From positions 2,666,001-2,730,000 of the forward strand of contig OZ251464.1 in assembly GCA_965242595.1 (NCBI GenBank): 64,000 nucleotides of DNA, in the 5' to 3' direction. This document shows, one piece after another, positions 1-7,945 of the stretch. The translations under genes and the position numbers were made by a program. Source of the stretch: SP197 sp965242595 (lineage in GTDB: Bacteria; Pseudomonadota; Alphaproteobacteria; SP197). The notes below the pieces were generated by a model. The model saw nothing but the letters and a program-made list of their open reading frames with translations. It was not told where the DNA came from and did not search any database. Each line of letters begins with the position of its first letter. Within the stretch, counting starts at the first letter, position 1.

Positions 1-724
1 AAACCAGGAAGGAAAAGGTGCCGTCCAGGTCGTCGATGGAATCCTCCAGCGCCCGGCTCAAGGCGATGCCCTGGCTCATTTTGTCGGCCAGATAAACGGC
101 GATCAGCTCGCTATCGTTGTCGGTGGCGAATTCGAAGCCACGCCGCTCCAACCGCCGGCGCATTTTCCAGTAATTGGTGATCTGGCCGTTGTGGACGATG
201 GCAACATCGGAAAAACCGGTGGCCCAGAACGGGTGCGATGCCTCCGGCTTCACGTCCGATTCGGTGGCGAGGCGAACATGGCCCAGGCCGTGAGAGCCTT
301 TGAAAACGCGCACGCCATAGGTGCCGTCCACATCGTGGGCGGTGCCGACATCCTTCACGATCTCCAGGCGCTCGCCGATGGAGAGCACGGTGGCCGCCCG
401 TTCCACGGCGTAGGAAAACGCCTGCAAATCGCCCGCGAAGCGCACCACGGCGCGATAGCTGCCACCGGTGCGGCCTTCTTCGACCACGCTGGCGCCGTGG
501 TCCTGGAACACCTGCTTCAGGCGGGCGATGGCGGCAGGGGCCTCGTTGTCGCCACCGACATGGAAGCGAAGCTTGAGATGGCCGTCGCTGGCGCCGCCAT
601 AAAGGGCAAAGCCGGTGGAATCCGGCCCGCGATGCTGGCAGCCGTCCAGCATGTCCACCAGGGCGCGCCCGGTGTCAATGCCGATGCCGCCCTGCTTCAA
701 CAGGATGCCCGCTATGCCGCACAT
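1..724 (-). CDS. glxB: class II glutamine amidotransferase, GlxB type (3' end outside window)
   Basis: The protein begins MCGIAGI, so removal of Met exposes Cys2, the nucleophile of class II (Ntn) glutamine amidotransferases, which release ammonia from glutamine. The motif HRGPDSTGFALYGG follows near residue 30. Later segments read IVHNGQITNYWKMRR and FATDNDSELIAVYLADK, the glutamine-binding region of this fold. About 241 codons are present and the C-terminus runs off the window edge. GlxB-type proteins usually sit with glxC, glxD and a glutamine synthetase III gene and supply ammonia to N-methylglutamate synthase-like or glutamate synthase-like complexes. Those partners would lie to the left and are not visible. 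AGGGAAAG lies upstream of the ATG as a possible ribosome site. The amidotransferase call is firm; the GlxB subtype is inferred from the N-terminal sequence style. Confidence 0.85.
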   Translation of the reverse strand, partial: MCGIAGILLKQGGIGIDTGRALVDMLDGCQHRGPDSTGFALYGGASDGHLKLRFHVGGDNEAPAAIARLKQVFQDHGASVVEEGRTGGSYRAVVRFAGDLQAFSYAVERAATVLSIGERLEIVKDVGTAHDVDGTYGVRVFKGSHGLGHVRLATESDVKPEASHPFWATGFSDVAIVHNGQITNYWKMRRRLERRGFEFATDNDSELIAVYLADKMSQGIALSRALEDSIDDLDGTFSFLV

Positions 725-819
725 GCTCGCTTTCCCTGCTTCGTTCGTAAGGGTGGCAGTATGGCCCGGATGGCTGGGGGCTGCAAGGGCGGCGGCAGCG
801 GCACGAACGCCGTCAACAT

Positions 820-1800
820 CGCCGGCCCATCTCCACGACGGGGCCTGGGCAGCCGCGGCGGTCGCAGCGGTGGGGATCGAACTGGACGGCGGCGGAGGCA
901 GCGACAACGGGGGCGAACGCCCACGGCGTGCGTGGCCAGACCTGGCACACCTGGAACCGGTAGACACTCACCATCGGCCTGACGGGCGGGAGCGTTACGG
1001 CAGAAGACCGGAGCTCCATCGCGCTGACGGGCGCGGGAAGGAAGATCCAGGCGCCGTTTTCCATCGCCATGGAAGGCCGGTTGATCGACGACGGCAATGC
1101 GGCCGGGCGCAGCGTCGTCGCCCCCGTGGTGACACAATGGGGCACGACACGGTGCGGGCGCATGACGTGGGTGTTCTGGCCCGGTCGGCGCGCCGCGGGA
1201 CGGCATACCTTCGGCGACGAGGCAGAGACGGCGGACGACGCGGCCAGAACCGGGGCCATGATCCACGTCGCCTCCAGCGGCGACATCGCGGTGGGAGAAA
1301 GGCGGTTTTCGACGCCATCCAGGCAGGGGATTCGGACGCGCTGACGCGGCGCTGCCCGCCGACTATGACGGCGCCTGGAAGGCGGGGGCACAGGCGCTGG
1401 CTGACAACCGCGGCTATCGAACGACGGATGACACCAGGCTGGCGAACCGAGCGGCAGAAGAGATTCTGGGCCTGACCAGAGCAGGGGCGCTGGCGCTTTC
1501 GCATGAAGCCATCGCCGGCCATATGCGACCACGTGCGGAACGGCGACGGCGACGGTGGCGGGCGACATTCTCGCCCAGGGCAGCAGCGCCCACCGCGTCA
1601 CGGTGGCCGTGGGCGGCGCTGTCGCCCGCGTGCAGCTGGATGAAGGCAGCATGGTAACGGTGGGCGCGTCGGACCGGGTCACCGGGGTCGAGGTCGATGG
1701 CGCCTGCGAGGCCATCCGCAGCGAGGCTGGCGCACTATCGCCGAGGGTGCCGGTGGCTGCCGCCTGCGAAAGGCCGCTTGCGGGGGCGCGCTGTCTGTGA
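820..1800 (+). pseudogene. decayed gene of unknown function
   Basis: No intact gene fits the 1.1 kb between the amidotransferase and the HlyD-type gene. The + strand nevertheless reads like protein in pieces. One frame gives WTAAEAATTGANAHGVRGQTW, hits an in-frame TAG at 961-963, then continues LTIGLTGGSVTAEDRSSIAL and RLIDDGNAAGRSVVAPVVTQ up to about 1300. A second frame gives ALPADYDGAWKAGAQALADN and ANRAAEEILGLTRAGALALS at about 1350-1520. A third gives VAGDILAQGSSAHRVTVAVG and beyond at about 1555-1740. Adjacent fragments in three frames with an in-frame stop suggest an old gene broken by indels. The family was not recognised. Open frames on the minus strand here are Arg/Pro/Ser-rich antisense artefacts of high GC. 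Confidence 0.35.
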
Positions 1801-1822
1801 AAAGAGGGCGCCGGGGTGGCGG

Positions 1823-2899
1823 ATGAAGCGGGCCAAACGCATCCTGATGCGCATCGTGCTGATGGTGGGCCTTCCCGCCATCGCCGTCGTGGTTCTGCTG
1901 GAGGCCTGGCTTGCCGGCGGGCGCTATGTCACCGCCGAAAACGCCTATGTGAAGGCCGATATCGTCACCATAGGCCCGGAGGTGGACGGGCGGGTGGCGC
2001 GGGTGTTCGTGGGCGATTATCAGCGGGTCGAGGCCGGCCAGCCGCTGTTCGAGATCGACCCGGAGCCGTTCGGCATCGCCATCGCCGCCGCCGAGGCCGA
2101 GATGGCGGCGGTGGCCCGCGAGGTGGCCGCCCTGCGGGCGCTCTACCGCCAGGGCGAGGCGGAGATGCACGCCGTTCGCGAGGATATCCGCTATCTCGCC
2201 GCCCTGTTCGAGCGCCAGAAGCAGCTGGTGGCCCAGGGCGCCGGCACGCGGGCAAAGCTGGACGAGGCCGAACACGCGTTGGCGACGGCCGAACGGCGCC
2301 TGGCGGTGCTGGAGGAGAAGAACGCGGTGGTGCTGGCCGAGTTGGGCGGCGCCCTGGCTTCGCCAGTGGAAGACCATCCCGGCTATCTGGCCGCCGCCGC
2401 CATGCGTCGCGAGGCGGCGCTGGCGCTGGACCACACCCTGGTGGCCGCGCCGGTGGCGGGCGTGCTTTCGCAGGTGCTGGTGGAGGTGGGCGAATATATC
2501 GAGGCGGGCGATCCCGCCTTTGCGCTGGTTGCCACGGCCAGCCCCTGGATCGAGGTCAACCTGAAAGAGGTCGATCTCACCCATGTCCGCGTAGGCCAGG
2601 CGGCCACCGTGGTGGTGGATGCCTATCCCGACATCGTCTGGCCGGCGCGGGTGGCCTCTATCAGCCCGGCGACCGGGGCCGAATTCGCCCTGCTGCCGCC
2701 GCAGAACGCCACCGGCAACTGGGTGAAGGTGGTGCAGCGCGTGCCGGTGCGCCTGGAGCTGGAGGACGACAGCGCCCTGCGGGCCGGGGCGCCGCTGCGT
2801 TCCGGCATGACCGTGACCGCCGCCATCGACACCGGGCGCCAGCGCAGCTTCGACGGCGTGGTGGAGGCGGTGCTGGCGGATGTGCTGGCGGGGCGTTAG
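1823..2899 (+). CDS. HlyD/EmrA-type periplasmic adaptor protein
   Basis: This 358-residue protein belongs to the membrane-fusion family that bridges an inner-membrane exporter to an outer-membrane channel. A single N-terminal membrane segment (IVLMVGLPAIAVVVLLEAW, about residues 10-28) is followed by the barrel-sandwich half NAYVKADIVTIGPEVDGRV. Then come a long alpha-hairpin (residues about 85-170), the returning lipoyl half HTLVAAPVAGVLSQVLVEVG, and a beta-barrel region (ASPWIEVNLKEVDLTHVRVG). The ATG at 1823 is chosen because it directly precedes the basic, hydrophobic anchor. No exporter (MFS or ABC) or TolC homologue adjoins it: upstream is decayed sequence and downstream is the convergent trpS. 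It is therefore an orphan adaptor here, and its substrate cannot be guessed. Confidence 0.85.
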   Translation: MKRAKRILMRIVLMVGLPAIAVVVLLEAWLAGGRYVTAENAYVKADIVTIGPEVDGRVARVFVGDYQRVEAGQPLFEIDPEPFGIAIAAAEAEMAAVAREVAALRALYRQGEAEMHAVREDIRYLAALFERQKQLVAQGAGTRAKLDEAEHALATAERRLAVLEEKNAVVLAELGGALASPVEDHPGYLAAAAMRREAALALDHTLVAAPVAGVLSQVLVEVGEYIEAGDPAFALVATASPWIEVNLKEVDLTHVRVGQAATVVVDAYPDIVWPARVASISPATGAEFALLPPQNATGNWVKVVQRVPVRLELEDDSALRAGAPLRSGMTVTAAIDTGRQRSFDGVVEAVLADVLAGR

Positions 2900-2976
2900 G
2901 GGGGCCGTTCGGCTTCGGCGGGTTCCGCAGATTCGTCTGCCCGGCGGCGACTGCGCGGGTTGGCGGGTGGGGTGTT

Positions 2977-3981
2977 TCAGGGGGCGAGGAAGCCCATGAT
3001 CTCTTCGGCCTGGCGCTGGATGGGTTCGGCGATGGCCTGGGCGCGTCTGGCGCCGTCGCGCAGCACGGCGTCCACATGGTCCGGCGCGGCGGCCAGGCGT
3101 TTCATCTCGTCGCCCAGCGGCCCCAGCGTTTCCACCGCCAGCTCTGCCAGGGCGGCCTTGAAGGCGCTGAAACGGGCGCCGGCATAGCTGTCCAGCACCG
3201 TCTGGCGGTCGCTGCCGGCCAGGGCCGCGTAGATGGAGATCAGGTTGGCCGCCTCGGGCCGGTTGTCCTCGTCCCAGGCGAGGCCGGGTTCGCTGTCGGT
3301 GCGCGCCTTGCGGAATTTCAGGGCGATGGTGTCGCGGTCGTCGCTGAGGTTGATGCGCGACCAGTCGCTGGCGTCCGATTTCGACATTTTGCGCCGCCCG
3401 TCGCGCAGCGACATCACCCGCGTGGCCGCCCCGGCGATCACCGGCTCGGGCAGGGGGAAGAAATCCACGCCGAAGCGGCGGTTGAAGGCGCCGGCGATGT
3501 CGCGGGCCAGCTCCAGATGCTGCTTTTGATCCTCGCCCACCGGCACATGGGTGGCCCGGTAGCCTATGATGTCGGCGGCCTGGAGCACCGGATAGCCATA
3601 GAGCCCCAGGCTGGCGGCGGCGCGCTGGCGGCCCGCCTTTTCCTTGAACTGGGTCATGCGGTCGAGCCAGCCCAGCGGCGTCAGGCAGGCCAGCATCCAG
3701 GCCAGGCGGGTGTGCATGGGGCATTGGCTTTGGTTGAAAACGATGCAGCGGGCGGGGTCGAGGCCGGCCGCCAGGAAGCCCGCCGCTACCTCGCGGGTGG
3801 AGGCGCGCAGCTCTGCCGGGTCGCAGGGCATGGTGACGGCATGGAGATCGACGATGCAGTAGATGCAATCGTAATGGTCCTGCATCTCTACGAAACGCTT
3901 CAGCGCGCCCAGATAGTTGCCCAGATGCAGGCTGCCGCTGGGCTGGATGCCGGAGAACACCCGCTTCGTGGCGTCCTTCAT
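2977..3981 (-). CDS. trpS: tryptophanyl-tRNA synthetase
   Basis: Class I aminoacyl-tRNA synthetase that charges tRNA-Trp. The 334-residue length is typical of bacterial TrpRS. The HIGH-like motif is PSGSLHLGN at residues 14-22, and the KMSKS loop is intact at residues 198-202. Other family-typical stretches include YCIVDLHAVT and QYPVL-type dimer-interface sequence (YGYPVLQAADIIGYRATHVP). The start codon overlaps the stop of the upstream PLP-homeostasis gene by four bases (ATGA), so it is the last gene of a minus-strand run beginning with two sulfotransferases. In many alphaproteobacteria trpS instead adjoins murJ. The HlyD-type gene is convergent. Confidence 0.98.
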   Translation of the reverse strand: MKDATKRVFSGIQPSGSLHLGNYLGALKRFVEMQDHYDCIYCIVDLHAVTMPCDPAELRASTREVAAGFLAAGLDPARCIVFNQSQCPMHTRLAWMLACLTPLGWLDRMTQFKEKAGRQRAAASLGLYGYPVLQAADIIGYRATHVPVGEDQKQHLELARDIAGAFNRRFGVDFFPLPEPVIAGAATRVMSLRDGRRKMSKSDASDWSRINLSDDRDTIALKFRKARTDSEPGLAWDEDNRPEAANLISIYAALAGSDRQTVLDSYAGARFSAFKAALAELAVETLGPLGDEMKRLAAAPDHVDAVLRDGARRAQAIAEPIQRQAEEIMGFLAP

Positions 3982-4661
3982 GGCGCCGCTCCGGCGGTGG
4001 GGCGGGGGCCGAAGATGGCCTGGCCGACGCGCACATGGGTGGCGCCGAAGGCGATGGCGGTGGCGTAATCGCCCGACATGCCCATGGAAAGGCAGGCCAG
4101 CCGGTTGCGCCTTGCGATATCGGCCAGCAGCGCGAAGTGCAGCGCCGCTTCCTCGCAGGCGGGCGGGATCGCCATCAGCCCCACCAGCGGCAGGCCGGCC
4201 CGGCGCGCCGTTTCCACCAGCGCATCGGCCTCGCCCGGCGGGCAGCCCGCCTTCTGGGCCTCTTCGCCGGTGTTGACCTGGACAAAGCAGGCGGGGCGCC
4301 GGCCCTGGGCCGCCATCTGCTTTGCCAGGGCCGCCACCAGGCGGGGGCGATCGACGCTTTCGATGGCATCGAACAGCGCCACGGCGGCACCGGCCTTGTT
4401 GGTTTGCAGCGGCCCCACCAGATGCAGCCGGACGCCGGCAAAGGCCTGTTTCAGCGGCGGCCATTTGGCCTGCGCCTCCTGCACCCGGTTTTCGCCGAAA
4501 ACCCGCTGGCCTGCCGCCAGGGCGGCGGTGGCGGCGGGCGCGCCATGGCCCTTCGAGACGGCGACCAGCGTCACCTCGCCGGCGCGGCGCCCCGCCTGCA
4601 AGGCGGCCGCGGCGATCTTTCGCCGGACCGCCACCAGCCCCGCCGCGCTCGTCGCGCTCAT
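3978..4661 (-). CDS. yggS: YggS-family pyridoxal-phosphate homeostasis protein
   Basis: A single-domain PLP-binding protein of 227 residues with the alanine-racemase-like TIM barrel, thought to buffer free PLP and affect amino-acid and keto-acid pools. The PLP lysine is K37 in LVAVSKGH. Further family signatures are FGENRVQEAQAKW, LHLVGPLQTNK, VNTGEEAQKAGC, LSMGMSGDYATAIAFGATHV and the C-terminal RVGQAIFGPR. Both ends overlap neighbours by four bases (trpS downstream, a sulfotransferase upstream), implying one transcript. The function of the sulfotransferases does not obviously relate to it. Confidence 0.95.
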   Translation of the reverse strand: MSATSAAGLVAVRRKIAAAALQAGRRAGEVTLVAVSKGHGAPAATAALAAGQRVFGENRVQEAQAKWPPLKQAFAGVRLHLVGPLQTNKAGAAVALFDAIESVDRPRLVAALAKQMAAQGRRPACFVQVNTGEEAQKAGCPPGEADALVETARRAGLPLVGLMAIPPACEEAALHFALLADIARRNRLACLSMGMSGDYATAIAFGATHVRVGQAIFGPRPTAGAAP

Positions 4662-5488
4662 ACCGCCCCGTCTTCCAGATAGCCGAAGCGGCGCATGACG
4701 GTGCCATGGCGCCCGGCGATGGCCTGGATGTGCGCGCGCGACAGCACGCCGCGCCAGCCGCCGGCGCGGCCGGCGCGGAAAAAGCGCGCCTGGCCCGGCG
4801 GCCTTTCAACGAAGCCCTGGCGCGCCTCTTGCCGGGCCAGGGCGGCGAAGGAACAGGCGGTCACGGCGCGGCGCAGGCGCTGGCGGGAGGGTTTCAGGCG
4901 CAGGAAACGGGCCAGGGCGGTGAAGGCGGCGTGGGGATCGACCAGCATGTCTTCATAGCGCATGATGTGCAGCGGCCCTTTCCCGCCGGTCCAGCTTGCC
5001 ACGTTCTGGGACCAGCTGCCCATGACCTCGCCAGCGTGGCGGGCGGTGGTGGGCGTGGTGTGGCCTTCCAGGTTCATCAGCGCGATGGCGGCATCCAGCG
5101 CGATGCCTTGATGGTCTGCGTAGGATACCGCCACGTCAAGCGGGTTGCGCAGCAGATAGATGGCCCCGGCCGTGACGGCGGCGGCGATGGTGTCGTGGCC
5201 GAAGGCGCGGGTGCGGGCCAGATGGGTTTTGCAGAATACGTGGTAGGGGTGGCGCGCGGCCAGCGCGGCCTGGGCGGCGGGCCGCATCCTGGCCACATCC
5301 TCGGCCGTCCAGGCCTGCCAGGGGCGCGCGTCCAGGCCCTGGAAATGGACCATGGCGGCCTCGTTGCCGGTCAGGCGGTTCATGCGGTTGATGTCCAGCG
5401 GCGCGGGGGCCATCAGGGCGTGCAGGAAGGCCCGCACCCAGGTGTTGCCCGATTTGGGATAGCCGGCGATCCAGACGATGCCGCCCAC
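4658..5488 (-). CDS. PAPS-dependent sulfotransferase
   Basis: Cytosolic-type sulfotransferase of 276 residues transferring sulfate from 3'-phosphoadenylyl sulfate to an acceptor that cannot be named. The 5'-phosphosulfate loop is YPKSGNTW at residues 10-17. The 3'-phosphate-binding stretch is IYLLRNPLDVAVSYADH. KTHLARTRAFGHD carries a conserved Lys-Thr-His. The C-terminus contains ERPPGQARFFRAGRAGGWR, corresponding to the RKGxxGDWK region of the family. It is adjacent (one base) to a second, clearly paralogous sulfotransferase, and its stop overlaps yggS. Acceptors for such pairs are often lipids or surface polysaccharides, but nothing here decides this. Confidence 0.92.
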   Translation of the reverse strand: MGGIVWIAGYPKSGNTWVRAFLHALMAPAPLDINRMNRLTGNEAAMVHFQGLDARPWQAWTAEDVARMRPAAQAALAARHPYHVFCKTHLARTRAFGHDTIAAAVTAGAIYLLRNPLDVAVSYADHQGIALDAAIALMNLEGHTTPTTARHAGEVMGSWSQNVASWTGGKGPLHIMRYEDMLVDPHAAFTALARFLRLKPSRQRLRRAVTACSFAALARQEARQGFVERPPGQARFFRAGRAGGWRGVLSRAHIQAIAGRHGTVMRRFGYLEDGAV

Positions 5489-5489
5489 G

Positions 5490-6329
5490 CTACAGGCCGG
5501 CGGGCAGATAGCCGAAGCGGGCCATCTGCTGGCGGTGGTCGGCGCAGATGCGGGATACCTGCTCGTCTGTCAGCTCCTGGCGCCACTGGCCGGCCGTGCC
5601 CTTGCGGAAGAAGCGCTGCTGGTGGGGCGGGCGTTCCGAAAATCCGTGGGCGGCCTCCTGGCGGGCCAGGGTTTTGAACGATGCGTGGCGGATGGCGCGC
5701 TCTATGCGCCCGCGCGACATATCCAGGCCCAGAAAGCGGGTCACAGCACGAAAATGCTTCAGCGGCGACGCCAGCAGATCCTCATAGCGGACGATGTGGA
5801 CGCGCCGGTTTTTCGCCGCCGTCCAGCTGGCGACATGCTGGCTCCAGCTGCCCATCACCTCGGGCGCGTTCCTTGGGGTGGGGGGGAAGGTGTAGTATTC
5901 CGTCGCCATCATGGCGGCGATCTCGTCCACCGGGCGGGCCAGGAAATCGGCATAGGAAAGGGCGATGTCCAGCGGGTTTCTCACGATATAGACCGCCCCG
6001 GTGGAAACCGCCATGTTGACGGCGGGGTGGCCGTGCACCGCCATCAGGGCGCAATGGGTTTTGCAAAAGGTGGTGGTTTTGCGGCTGGCGGCGATGGCTT
6101 CGTGAACGCGCGGGCGGGCGCGGGCGAAATCTTCCGGCCGCCATTGCTCCAGCGGGCGCGGGTCCAGGGTTCGATACCAGCCGATGGAGGATTCGGCCTG
6201 GGAAAAGGCGGCATCCAGCTTGTTGGGGTTCAGCGGGTGGGGGGCGTCTGGCAGCAGATGGGCCAGGAAGGCGCGCATCCAGGTGTTGCCGGATTTAGGA
6301 TAGCTGGCCAGCCAGAGGATGTTGCCCAT
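5490..6329 (-). CDS. PAPS-dependent sulfotransferase, paralogue of the downstream gene
   Basis: A 279-residue sulfotransferase starting MGNILWLASYPKSGNTW, with the 5'-phosphosulfate loop at residues 10-17, exactly as in its neighbour. The 3'-phosphate loop is VRNPLDIALSYADF, followed by MGSWSQHVASWTAAKN and HIVRYEDLLASP. The C-terminal RKGTAGQWRQELTDEQVSRI fits the conserved RKGxxGxW motif better than the paralogue, where the Lys is lost. The start is supported by GGAGA five bases upstream of ATG; a longer reading frame continues upstream but has no such site. It is the first gene of the sulfotransferase-sulfotransferase-yggS-trpS run. Confidence 0.92.
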   Translation of the reverse strand: MGNILWLASYPKSGNTWMRAFLAHLLPDAPHPLNPNKLDAAFSQAESSIGWYRTLDPRPLEQWRPEDFARARPRVHEAIAASRKTTTFCKTHCALMAVHGHPAVNMAVSTGAVYIVRNPLDIALSYADFLARPVDEIAAMMATEYYTFPPTPRNAPEVMGSWSQHVASWTAAKNRRVHIVRYEDLLASPLKHFRAVTRFLGLDMSRGRIERAIRHASFKTLARQEAAHGFSERPPHQQRFFRKGTAGQWRQELTDEQVSRICADHRQQMARFGYLPAGL

Positions 6330-6574
6330 GGGGTCTCCCGCCGCCCGCCTGTGCTTACGATAGCGCGCCGCTTCGATAATGTGCCAGGGAGGAACGGGCA
6401 AGCACCCCGGCCACTGGAAGGATAAGGGAGCATGGGCGCCATCCACGTCACCGTCCGCAACCCGGCCCAGCCCGCGAAAAGCTGGGCCAGGGCGCGGCGG
6501 GGGCCAGGCGCAAGCCTGCCTTCCGCTCCCGCGCTCGCTCCCGGCTGCGGCGCTGGCCCCGGCCCGGCGGCGCC

Positions 6575-6598
6575 CACTGTTGCAGTTGTGCAACAGTG
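6575..6598. promoter_or_regulatory. perfect 10+4+10 palindrome upstream of the porin gene
   Basis: Arms CACTGTTGCA and TGCAACAGTG are exact reverse complements separated by GTTG. The site lies 112-135 bases before the porin ATG, in the 380-base divergent gap 6330-6709 that otherwise holds no gene. A dimeric-repressor or activator site is the simplest reading. A hairpin is possible but has no T-tract. The rest of the gap shows only the porin Shine-Dalgarno (GAGGGG near 6695). Confidence 0.5.
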
Positions 6599-6709
6599 TG
6601 GCGGAATCTTGGCCTGCCCCCTTTGCACAGCCGCCCTGCGGCAGGTATGGGTGCGCATCGGCCCCAGCCGGAGCCGATCGTCATGACGAATACAGAGGGG
6701 TAAAGACCC

Positions 6710-7714
6710 ATGAACAAGAAGGTTCTTCTCGGAACCACGGCGCTGGTGGCGGCGGGCTTTGCCGTCAGCGACGCCAAAGCGGCCGACCCGGTCTCGCTGG
6801 GCATCGGCGGCTATTCCTATTGGGCGGGCTTCTTCGCCGACTACGATGCCGATGCCGCTGGCGATGTCGCCATCCGCCACGAGAGCGAGGTCCACTTCAA
6901 GGGTTCCACCGTGCTCGACAACGGCCTGGAAGTGGGCGTGCGTATCGAGCTGGAAGGCGAGCAGCACACGGGCGACCAGATCGACGAGTCCTGGGCCTAT
7001 GTCTCGGGTTCGTTCGGCACCCTGCGGGTGGGCAACGACGATCCGGCGGCCATCCAGCTTGCCACCGCCGCGCCCTATCCCGATTACATCTTCAACGGCA
7101 ACTCGCCCTACTTCTCGCCGTCGGGCGCCTATCTGACCACCTTCCCGGCCGATGCCGACAACGCCAAGCTGATCTACTTCACGCCGGCGCTGGGGGGCCT
7201 CAGCATGGCCGTCTCCTACTCGCCGGAAGGCGACGACGGCGGCCAGGCCGGTGCCGGTACCGGCAACGGCAACACCGCCTACCAGCGGGCGATCGACGGC
7301 GAAAGCAACGAGCTTTCCGTCGGCATCCGCTACGACGGCAGCATGGGCATGGACATGGGCATCGCGGCCGCTGCGGGCTGGACCCAGCACGACGACGACA
7401 CCGACGGCATGAATGTCGGCCTGTCGCTCAGCATGGGCAGCTTCGGCGTCGGCGGCTCCTATTACGACATGGACAAGGACATGGGGGTCGATCCGGAGCC
7501 GACCTACGATATCGGCGCCACCTACTCCGACGGCCCCATGACCCTGGGCGTGAGCTGGATCTCCCAGGACATGAACGCCGACCTCTACCGCCTGCAGCTC
7601 GCCTACGATCTGGGCGCAGGCGTCTCGGTGAACAGCGCCATCGGCATCGACCAGCCGGAGGCGGACAACGACGAGACCACCTTCGTCGGCACATCGCTGA
7701 TCGTCAACTTCTGA
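6710..7714 (+). CDS. outer-membrane porin (Gram-negative 16-strand type)
   Basis: A 334-residue protein with a Sec signal peptide (MNKKVLLGTTALVAAGFAVS, predicted cleavage AKA|ADP). Amphipathic beta-strands alternate throughout and the chain ends in Phe (SLIVNF), the BAM recognition signature. Segments such as HFKGSTVLDNGLEVGVRIEL and ESWAYVSGSFGTLRVGNDD match the alphaproteobacterial porin family, the second corresponding to the GxxxGxLxxGxxD strand region. It is rich in Asp and Gly and should form an anionic trimeric channel for small solutes. It is monocistronic: it has its own Shine-Dalgarno, an upstream palindrome that may be an operator, and a strong terminator 25 bases after the stop. 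Confidence 0.93.
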   Translation: MNKKVLLGTTALVAAGFAVSDAKAADPVSLGIGGYSYWAGFFADYDADAAGDVAIRHESEVHFKGSTVLDNGLEVGVRIELEGEQHTGDQIDESWAYVSGSFGTLRVGNDDPAAIQLATAAPYPDYIFNGNSPYFSPSGAYLTTFPADADNAKLIYFTPALGGLSMAVSYSPEGDDGGQAGAGTGNGNTAYQRAIDGESNELSVGIRYDGSMGMDMGIAAAAGWTQHDDDTDGMNVGLSLSMGSFGVGGSYYDMDKDMGVDPEPTYDIGATYSDGPMTLGVSWISQDMNADLYRLQLAYDLGAGVSVNSAIGIDQPEADNDETTFVGTSLIVNF

Positions 7715-7738
7715 CCGAACCCAGCCTTGCCAACACCA

Positions 7739-7765
7739 GGGGCGGCCCAACAGGGCCGCCCCTTT
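7739..7765 (+). terminator. Rho-independent terminator of the porin gene
   Basis: Ten-base-pair GC stem GGGGCGGCCC / GGGCCGCCCC with a four-base AACA loop, followed by TTTCCTTT. It lies 25 bases after the porin stop codon. The remaining gap to the convergent meaB (7766-7945) shows no gene. Confidence 0.9.
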
Positions 7766-7945
7766 CCTTTGGCTCACAGATTCGCCGGGCAAGCTCCTGG
7801 CGCATGGACAGCTGGTAAGTTCTCCAAGCTCGCCGCCGAGGCTCTCCGTGCGCTTGTGGATTATGCCCGCCGTGCATCCTGTGCGTGCCCACTTTTCGCG
7901 TTTGTTTAGAGAGGCCACTGCCGACGGCAGGCCCGCGCGACCCGG

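Noticed and set aside
615..1715. Long frames on both strands between the amidotransferase and the HlyD-type gene
   Set aside because: None is a continuous sensible protein. The minus frames are Ser/Pro/Arg/Ala-rich antisense text, and the + strand reads as protein only when frames are joined, so a decayed gene is reported instead.
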